Notes under the pieces: model-generated
The model's input: only the letters and a program-made list of their open reading frames with translations
Database searches by the model: none
What the model was told of the DNA's origin: nothing
Assembly: GCA_030737875.1 (NCBI GenBank)
Contig: CM060912.1
Coordinates: forward strand, 210,875,231-210,939,230
Reading direction: 5' to 3'
DNA: 64,000 nt
Source of the DNA: Allium sativum
Taxonomy: Eukaryota; Streptophyta; Magnoliopsida; Asparagales; Amaryllidaceae
Translations under genes and position numbers: made by a program
Part shown: positions 56,571 to 64,000 of the stretch, in pieces
How the letters are laid out: each line of letters begins with the position of its first letter
Position numbering within the stretch: the stretch's first letter is position 1

Positions 56571-57484
56571 GGGGGGTGTAAAGTATAAAAATAGAGATAT
56601 TTTATTTATTCAAATATTTAATTCTCCAAAAATAATGTGCTTTTCACTCGAACTCCAACCGAGACCTAACGACTATCGTCCTTAGCATAATACCCCCATT
56701 CCGGACACAATGGGACATGTCCCGTAAGCCGATTCGGCTGTTTCCATCAGTTTTTCTCAAAATTAAAATATGAATCAATATATCGAATTTTAATGTACAT
56801 TTTAATTTACTAGGGCCAAATACTAACTCCAAAAATTCCAAAAAAATAAATATAGCTATGTTTTAATGATACGGTCCTAACAAAACTAATTTCGTCGAAT
56901 TTGGAGACCGTTTGAAAAATGGCCATTTTCTGGTCGATCCAAATTGACCAAAACTCACGTTTTCTTGTGCCATGCTCGCATATTGATCCCAACAATTATG
57001 AATTTTGGAATCTAGCAATAACTTAACATCCCAGATCCAACAAAAGTGGTTTCGTCAAAAACGGAGGTCTTTTGCAAAATTTCCATTTTTAAGAGCTATA
57101 TTTTCCATAGCGACTATTCTGAATTTTCAATTGGACATAACTTTTTATTACCACTATGAAATTTTGATTTTTCAGATTCGTTGGAAAGATATTTTCGAAT
57201 AGATTCTAATATTTTTGGTTTCGCTAAAATCCGGTTTATTTTGAATCCTGTACATTCATTTGAAAACGAATTTTCAAACTACCGCGCCATTTTCCAAATC
57301 CTTTTATAATTAAAATAAATATTTATATTCCAATTTCCATTTAAATAAATATATACGTTCTAATTCTATTCAAAATAAATTTCTAGTCATTATTATTTAA
57401 AATAAATCATATTAAATATTCAAAATTTATTAAAATTGCCAAAATAAAATTTTTAAATTGGTTCTGATTTTCCGGGTTGTTACA
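56571..57484 (-). repeat. element E 5' LTR, remaining part
   Basis: Continues the LTR broken at 33982. On the minus strand it starts TGTAACAACCCGG at 57484. It aligns with the first 0.9 kb of the C LTR (U3) and with 27640..28505. No gene. Confidence 0.8.
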
Positions 57485-58133
57485 TACATCGCAACTGCTA
57501 TATTAATTACTTTGTAGAGAAGTAACATTTTAGAATGTATTTTATATGTTCATTATGGTTTTCAGCCAATCTATGACAAAAACAAATTTGAATATTCCAT
57601 TTGAAATTGTAATAAATGAATATATTTTAAAACTTATTGATTGACATATGTGTCAATCAGTGCCCAGTTAATTTCTTACATGCACAGTTAAACCTTTGCC
57701 ATATATAAAATTAGAGACATTTCTATTATACATAAATAAGATAATTCGAATTTATACTAATTAATTGCAAGTGCAGTTAACCTTTCCATAATATATAAAG
57801 TTATTAAAATAGAAATCATCCACAAATATCTAATAAGTAGAATATATTGACAATTAATGCACAATTGATTGATAATTTATGCAATTAATTCTTATTAGCA
57901 AAAGATTAAATATATAACTTTAAGCATATACTTTCTTCTAACCAAATTACAAGACTAAAAATAGTTTCTTGATTAAATTGCAAAATAAATTCATATTGGT
58001 AATAACTCTTATTTTCTATAACGTTCACTTGAATTTCGCTCAGAATAGACAAAATTCCAAATATAAATATTTATTTTATGCTAAGTCTTAATTTAATTTA
58101 TATTTCAAATGTCAAATTTTGTAGGTCGTTACA
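57485..58133 (-). repeat. element F LTR fragment (minus strand)
   Basis: AT-rich and non-coding. On the minus strand it starts TGTAACGACCTAC at 58133, directly after a purine tract (58134..58147), so it is the beginning of a 3' LTR. It is cut at 57484/57485 by element E. Confidence 0.6.
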
Positions 58134-58363
58134 ATCTCCCATACTTAACACTTTTCGTCCTCGCAAAGGAGAGCTGTAAAATTTTTCTTAAGTAAAATAA
58201 ATATTATTTTAAATATGTCTCTCGACGAAATATTCCAGAATCCCATTCTAGGGCATTTCTTACCCTATCTCTAGTGAGATACTATAACTCTGATGAGTTT
58301 CATCTTTTGTTCAAATATGTCGTACCTCGTAGCTTTGTAAAACCAAAGTTCTGATACCACAAA
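58134..58363 (-). other. element F internal region (230 bp)
   Basis: It lies between a purine tract after GAGGACGAAAAG (minus strand) and a primer-site-like TTTGTGGTATCAGAAC (58348..58363, minus strand). It has no room for a gene. Either F is a very short non-autonomous element or the centre was deleted. Confidence 0.55.
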
Positions 58364-58377
58364 TGTAACATCCTGTC
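58364..58377 (-). repeat. edge of the element F 5' LTR
   Basis: TGTAACATCCTGTC is the reversed LTR end next to the primer site. It changes within 15 bases into copia coding sequence. Confidence 0.45.
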
Positions 58378-59270
58378 TTTTCCTATCAGTAAATGAACTA
58401 GAGAATGTCCTAACATGAAACAAGTTCCACTAGTGCTTTTCCTATCAGTAAATGAACCAGCATAATCAACATTAGAAAATCCAACTAAATCAAGACTATC
58501 ACAAAAGGGGTATCGCAAGTCAAGTTTTTGTGTGTGCAACGAATATCTCAACATTCATTTTGTGACTTTTAAATTAGATTCTTTTAGGTTAGACTGAATA
58601 CGAGCACACAAACAGACAGAAAACATGATATCAGATCTAGAAGCAGAGAGATAGACAAGAGAGCCGACTATACCATGATATATTTTCTGGTCAACAGAAA
58701 CACCTTTTTCATCTTTGTCAAGCTTGGTTGTTGGGCTCACTGGTGTTCTCCTTGGTTTTCCATCTTCAACTGCAAAAAATTTCAGCAGCTCCATCATGCA
58801 TTTTATTTCAGAAATAAAAATTCCTTTGCTACTTTATTTGATTTGAAACCCAAGATTGTACTTTAGTTCACCTACCAAGCTCATCTCAAATTCGTCCTGC
58901 TTCACTTTCTCCAATTTCTCACACAAAATATCATTAGTAGCACCATAAATGATGTCATCAACATAAATCTGAGCAATTGATAAATCATTACCATCATGTG
59001 ATAGAAATAAAGTTGTGTCAGCACATCCCTTTTTTAAAACCATTTTCTAAAAGATATATACAGAGACAGTCATGCCAAGCTTGAGGAGCAGGCTTAAGAC
59101 CATATAATGCTATTTTTAGTTTATACACATGATTTGGAAACTACTCTCAAAACCAGGGGTTGTTCGACAAACAGTTTTCTTTTAGCTCTCCATTCAGAAA
59201 GGCACTCTTAACATCCATTTGCTTAAGTTTGAAACCTTTAAAACACGCAAATGTAATGGCCTGCAAATCC
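58378..59270 (-). pseudogene. Ty1-copia (SIRE-like) reverse transcriptase-RNase H fragment, decayed
   Basis: Three frames on the minus strand follow in order. The first has KLKQMDVKSAFLNGELKE and ALYGLKPAPQAWHD (about 59245 down to 59070). The second has IYVDDIIYGATND (58834..59043), the polymerase site. The third has SVDQKIYHGIVGSLVYLSAS (58555..58797) and RKSTSGTCFMLGHSLV (58300..58554). These are reverse transcriptase and RNase H signatures of the SIRE/Maximus branch, from memory. Frameshifts and stops separate them. No gag, integrase or copia LTR is visible. The RNase H end contains a duplicated block of about 60 bp (TTTCCTATCAGTAAATGAAC at 58378 and 58438). Confidence 0.88.
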
Positions 59271-60135
59271 GTACTATCTAAGTTGACTTAATATGCCACA
59301 CGTCCAACCCAAATTGCACAGAAATACAAATCATTTTGGGTTGAAGAAGAAAAAATAGACTAAGAACATAAACAACAACATAGAATCTTACATCGCAGCG
59401 GAATAAAATATAATACATATATAACAGCTTTTGGAATATAAAATTTTCTGTATACATATACATGCCATCATCAGAGCACAATAAAACACAGCAAAAAATA
59501 AATGGTAAATATATAACGTTGAAGCCTCCTGCTCTTAGCGCCTCCAAGTATCTGTAAACACCTGAACTACTTGACTTCCCGTACAAATTTGGGTACCTAA
59601 GAGTTTAGGGTAAAACAAAACAAAATATACTGTGAGTCAGCCATGGGACCGGTGTGAGTAAACTCTAACCACTTAGTTTAACTTTTAAAAATCCTTTTTT
59701 AAAAACAATGGTAATCGTAAGACCGATCCACACATAAATACGGATGGTTTTTACCTTACGATAACCCAAAACATTTATTTATAATCATTACCATACTGAT
59801 ATTATAATAGAGTCTAAATCAAATAAATAGCAATCTAACAGAACGCTTGCATCTCACGTATGATATACATAGTATACAATCAAAAACCATGAGCGCTTAT
59901 TGGATATTGGATTTCCAACTATGACAAGGTATGGAACCACATTTCGATAGTGTATCTCTAGAACACTGGGTTATACAAGAACGCCTTATAACCCACCACA
60001 CATGACCGACCACTCATTTCGCTTGAGTGTATCAAATTTATATCACCAATAGTTGGGATAAGCAACCATTTCATGAAAGGGACGGTATCGACATATTAAA
60101 GAAGGAAATGAAATTTCTCTAGATAGGTGATAATA
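59271..60135 (-). repeat. further element F LTR sequence, diverged relative of C/E
   Basis: Non-coding. On the minus strand it has the layout of a C-type LTR 3' end: a GCAGCGGAAtaa block, GGTGTGAG, the AACTCT..GGGT block and CCTTACGATAACC, but with much divergence. It is therefore the probable continuation of the F 5' LTR beyond the copia fragment. Confidence 0.5.
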
Positions 60136-62744
60136 TGAAGCGACCCGAAACTTCCCCGTAAAGGAAAGCGCCGGATAGTTCGAGAACAAGCCACAACAGA
60201 ACGCATACAGAAGAACATTTCATTGTATATTACAACAATGCATCAGATTACAAGAATATACAGAGTATAAATGAATATTACACAGAAATATCAGAGATTT
60301 AAATTACATTTAAATACATAGCAGCGGAAAATAATACAATACACAACTAGAAGAAGATATACGGATACAAAGCTTTCCGGATATCGTTCCAGCTGTAAAC
60401 CAGGATCCTGTGAATATAAATCTGCAAAACCAAAACTACTAGCTACCCGTGTCGAAAATAGGGGCACCCAGAGTTTAGGTTAAAACAATAAACTCCAGGT
60501 CAGTCATGTGACTGGTGTGAGAACTAAAACAGTTAATCTTTATTTTAAATCATTAGGTAAATCAAGGGACCACGCCGTATAACACGGAACGGGTTTCCTC
60601 CCAAGAATACCAGTGCATAAAACAAACAGCGCAATGCTAAATAAAGAAAAATGAAGCTGTTATAAGACCCAGGTCCCATCACACAATGCAACGCAGCCGA
60701 GGATAGGGTTTTCCCTTATAACAGCCAAAGAATGCTTGATACGTTTAAAACAAATCATTTGATACTATTATAAGTGCATAGTGTATAAAACACTTCAAAT
60801 CATAAGTATCAATCATAGGCGGCATGAATGCCCCATACCACTATGTCGCCATATATAGGTTATACAATCAAAATCGCAAAGTCACGTATTTGGAAATTGG
60901 GTTTCCATCTATGAACCGAGGCAAAAGATAGTCCTCAACCGATTCGAGACTGCCTAGCCCGAGTCTCAGGCAAGCGCGCAGGCAAGCCTTGGAGCGACAG
61001 GGCCGGTCCACCGACGTGGATTATTATCCCTGAGCACTACGTTTCGCCGCCCTTTGGGGCGTAAGCGAGCCAACGAATGACTCCATCGGACCCGGATCGT
61101 CCGATCTAACCGAGGCGCCTCGCAACAGCAACAACCACATAAGTCAAACTCGTCAGGGCGTGTAAAACCACTGACGCCACTTTTAGCTAGGAGGAAACGT
61201 AGGCCCTCCCTGAGGTCCTTCTCCCGTTTTTGGTTCATACCGTGTGTGAAACTCGCGAAGCAAACGTTACACAAAGCTATGCCACAAAGGCCGTGCTTTG
61301 ATCATCACCACAAGACTTTGCTTTTCAACAGAAGCCTTGATCATTTGCATCTTAGCATGCCACACAGGCAAACCACTCTATGCAACCGATATCAGCCACA
61401 CAGAATGAAATCCAATGTCAGACACACAGTCCATTTACAAGTTCGTTCTGGGTCTGAACGAAACCGGAGGCACCTAGTACCCCGCATATCCATTGATCTC
61501 CAAGTACGTCTGGACGATCACCAACTGTTTTCATCTTCTTGGGTGTACAGCCCAATCAAGATCATCAGTTATCACCCAAACGACGTGAAGACCTCCGGTC
61601 TTCGACCACCGTCTTCATCTTCGACACCACGTCGAATCAGTTATTCAGAATGGGATAAACCCGGTCTTTCTGAATAACTCGCGTATATATTATAAAAGTG
61701 TTACACAAACACAACATACGCCTCATTCCAATTCATCAGTCACTAACCGTAAATTAATCAAGAGAATAATTCCCCAAATATTAACCCCGAAGGCCGAAAC
61801 CAACATCAGATCAATATCCAGAAAACCGTTCTGCTTAGCTAACCGACAGTTAGTTTCTGATTTCACATTCATATGGAAACGTTCCCATTAATTTTATCCA
61901 AGATAAATTCCTGAATTTATTCTCTAATCTTCCTTTGAATTTCGATTCAAACTAGTCGGGATTAGCGAACCACACCGAAGAAATCATTTATTTTATTTCC
62001 CAATCCGAACCTATTCATCCCATGAAGTAAAACTGGTTATACTTCATATCTAACACCACGGTGTTATCGGTAAATTCAATTACCATTTCACGTTCAAATC
62101 TAATTAAAGATTTAACTATCGCCTGGAGCAAAACTGGTGATACTCCATTTTCGATCATTTCAATCTAATTAAAGATTCATTAAAACTCCACTTAGTTTTA
62201 ATCGTTAACTGGGTTAAAGAATCCGTGTCATTTAAAAACACAGTTCACAATAAACCCAAAATCACCTTCATTAATGATCGGGTTAAAGAACGAGTGTTAT
62301 TTAAAAACACTGTCCACGATAAACCCAAAAATCAATATCAATTCAATTCCAATTAAATATTATTTAATTGGTACACTTCATTAAATCTAAATAAAAAGAT
62401 TTAACCTTTTTTCCACTGGGTTCAAGAACAGTGTTAGTGAAGACACCACTCACGACAAACCCAAATCACATTCGATATTCAATACAAGGCTCTGAATAGA
62501 AAATATATCGGCTTATATTCAATATCGAATTCTACGACTAACAAATGTCGTATTGGAAATAACGATATAAGTATATATCTTTCAAATTCCCATAACAACA
62601 TCTGTATAATCACGAATTCCAACATCGAAATATTCCGAAGACAATTTCGATTCAAATCCACTCCAATGCAATCATTGGATATTCTGGTTATTTTTAAAAC
62701 CCTTTTTAAATTCAATTTATTTAAAAATAAATAGAATTATAATT

Positions 62745-62954
62745 CTAGTTCAAAACTAGTTCATTTCGATAAAAATCTATTTTTATCTTTTCAAATATGG
62801 AGTTTTTCATCCCAATTTTTCCCAAATCATTTCTTATGATTTTACACAAATTATTACTATTTTTAATAGTTTTATCAAGGCCCGTACAGTCGATTTCCAT
62901 CAATGGCCATCGAACTGCACTTACAGCGACCTTTTTCAAATTTGATTTGGACAT
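62745..62954 (-). CDS. small conserved ORF in the G LTR
   Basis: 69 codons, MSKSNLKKVAVSAVR to NELVLN, then TAG; the fourth copy of the frame found in C and E. No known family. Confidence 0.25.
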   Translation of the reverse strand: MSKSNLKKVAVSAVRWPLMEIDCTGLDKTIKNSNNLCKIIRNDLGKIGMKNSIFEKIKIDFYRNELVLN

Positions 62955-63360
62955 AATTCCAAATCCAACCGTTAGATTTCAAATTTCTAACATTCGCTAG
63001 AAAGCTCTTTTCGATACGAACCCAACGGTTCCGGTTTTAGGAGAATCCGACGGTCGGATCTCCCGTAATGTCCATTCGAAGTCAATGGTCGAAATTCGCG
63101 AACTGCCGCGGCGCGGCGCGTTCTATTCAGGCCATTATATTATATATATAATATATATAAAATATACTTCGTCGATTTCTATTTAAAACGAATTATATAA
63201 ATAGTTTTAAATTCGTTTCAAAAGCAATTTCAACTTCCATTTCAATTCAAATCAAAATTGAATTCTTCTCTATAAATTCGTTTTAAAATTCATTTCTATT
63301 CAATTCAAATTTCAATTCAATTTGAATTCATTTCAATTCGCTTTCAATTCAATTTGAATT

Positions 63361-63608
63361 CGTTTTCAATTCATTTCGAAATCGTTTTCAATTCAATTCA
63401 TTTCGAAATCGTTCTCAATTCAATTCATTTCGAAATCGTTTTCAATTCAATTCATTTCGAAATCGTTTTCAATTCAATTCATTTCGAAATCGTTTTCAAT
63501 TCAATTCATTTCGAAATCGTTTTCAATTCAATTCATTTCGAAATCGTTTTCAATTCAATTCATTTCGAAATCGTTTTCAATTCAATTCATTTCGAAATCG
63601 TTTTCAAA
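63361..63608 (-). repeat. 27-bp minisatellite, nine units
   Basis: Nine nearly identical units, each with CAATTCAATTCATTTCGAAA. The C LTR has only loosely similar GAAATTCGAATTAAA words here, so the array expanded in G. Because 27 is a multiple of three, one frame stays open; I do not regard it as a gene. Confidence 0.95.
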
Positions 63609-64000
63609 ATCGATATAAATATCGTTCACTTCAAAATGGCGTCAATCTAATCAACACGGCTTCATATATTTCTATTTTCAAATATTCTATTTCAAATATT
63701 TCTATTTCAAAACTGGAATGAGGCCCAATCAATTACCATATAAAATTAATTATATGGATTTTCATACAACACATGTATATAATAGCATTGAAAATAATCA
63801 ACCATCAACCAAAGTGCACTACACTGTATAAGCATCAAATATAGATATTCAACGCTTATAACAGCCTGTCAATCAATCGATCGACATATTTAATCAATCA
63901 GGATGAGTGAACTTCAAATTTCATCCCAACACCCGTGTGGGGTTTCAAACAATCAAACACATATTTTATTTGTGCTGTTGGGCGATGTGTAAAATTTATC

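Larger units (their letters stand above)
60136..64000 (-). repeat. element G: C/E-family LTR, cut by the window end
   Basis: On the minus strand it ends ...GGGTCGCTTCA (60136), close to the C LTR end, and runs colinear with about 36210..40186 of C. No primer site lies to its left, so this is a 3' or solo LTR. The rest is outside the window. It contains a small ORF and a 27-bp minisatellite. Confidence 0.85.

Noticed and set aside
63354..63650. 98-codon frame of nine-residue repeats
   Set aside because: Open only because the 27-bp minisatellite is a multiple of three.

Overview
The window is plant nuclear repeat DNA. It contains no host gene, rRNA, tRNA or bacterial-type operon that I can support. 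It is a stack of LTR retrotransposons inserted into one another. The element types point to a flowering plant with a large genome: a Ty3-gypsy Tat-type element with two RNase H domains, Tekay/Del-like gypsy derivatives primed by initiator-Met tRNA, very large non-coding LTR derivatives, and a decayed Ty1-copia SIRE-like fragment. The species cannot be told from the sequence. Element letters A-G are local labels.

Layout: F (oldest, minus strand, 57485..60135 in the window) was hit by E. E (minus strand) is seen as 1..50, 24947..33982 and 56571..57484. A (51..24941) inserted into the left LTR of E with target duplication TTCGA, and B (1643..15617) inserted into the 5' LTR of A with duplication GTTTG. 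C (33983..56565) inserted into the right LTR of E with duplication AGACC, and D (40866..49993, minus strand) inserted into the short internal region of C with duplication CTAGA. A further LTR of the C/E family, G, begins at 60136 and runs off the window. Two insertion sites can be checked against uninterrupted copies inside the window: B against the 3' LTR of A, and D against the internal region of E.

B is the only coding-complete element and the youngest, since its two 873-bp LTRs differ at one base by eye. It carries gag-protease, then pol (reverse transcriptase, degenerate RNase H, a second archaeal-type RNase H, integrase) in the same frame. The two are separated by one amber codon in the context UAG-CAA-UUA, a known leaky-stop context. 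A late in-frame TGA cuts off the integrase tail. Behind pol lie TATA-bearing tandem repeats and a large gene on the opposite strand. Its three reading-frame blocks join exactly in frame through two GT-AG introns and would encode about 1165 residues.

A, D, C and E are non-autonomous. A has 4.16-kb LTRs and one non-canonical ORF, D has 3.57-kb LTRs and only a gag gene, and C and E have LTRs of about 6.2 kb around about 1 kb of non-coding internal DNA. A and D share a core promoter, a GTCGAC palindrome cluster and an E2F-like palindrome. C, E and G share AT-rich palindrome arrays and a small conserved reading frame; in C and E a GC-rich leader ending in a splice-donor-like GT can also be seen. 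Presumably these elements depend on proteins of autonomous relatives; that is inference.
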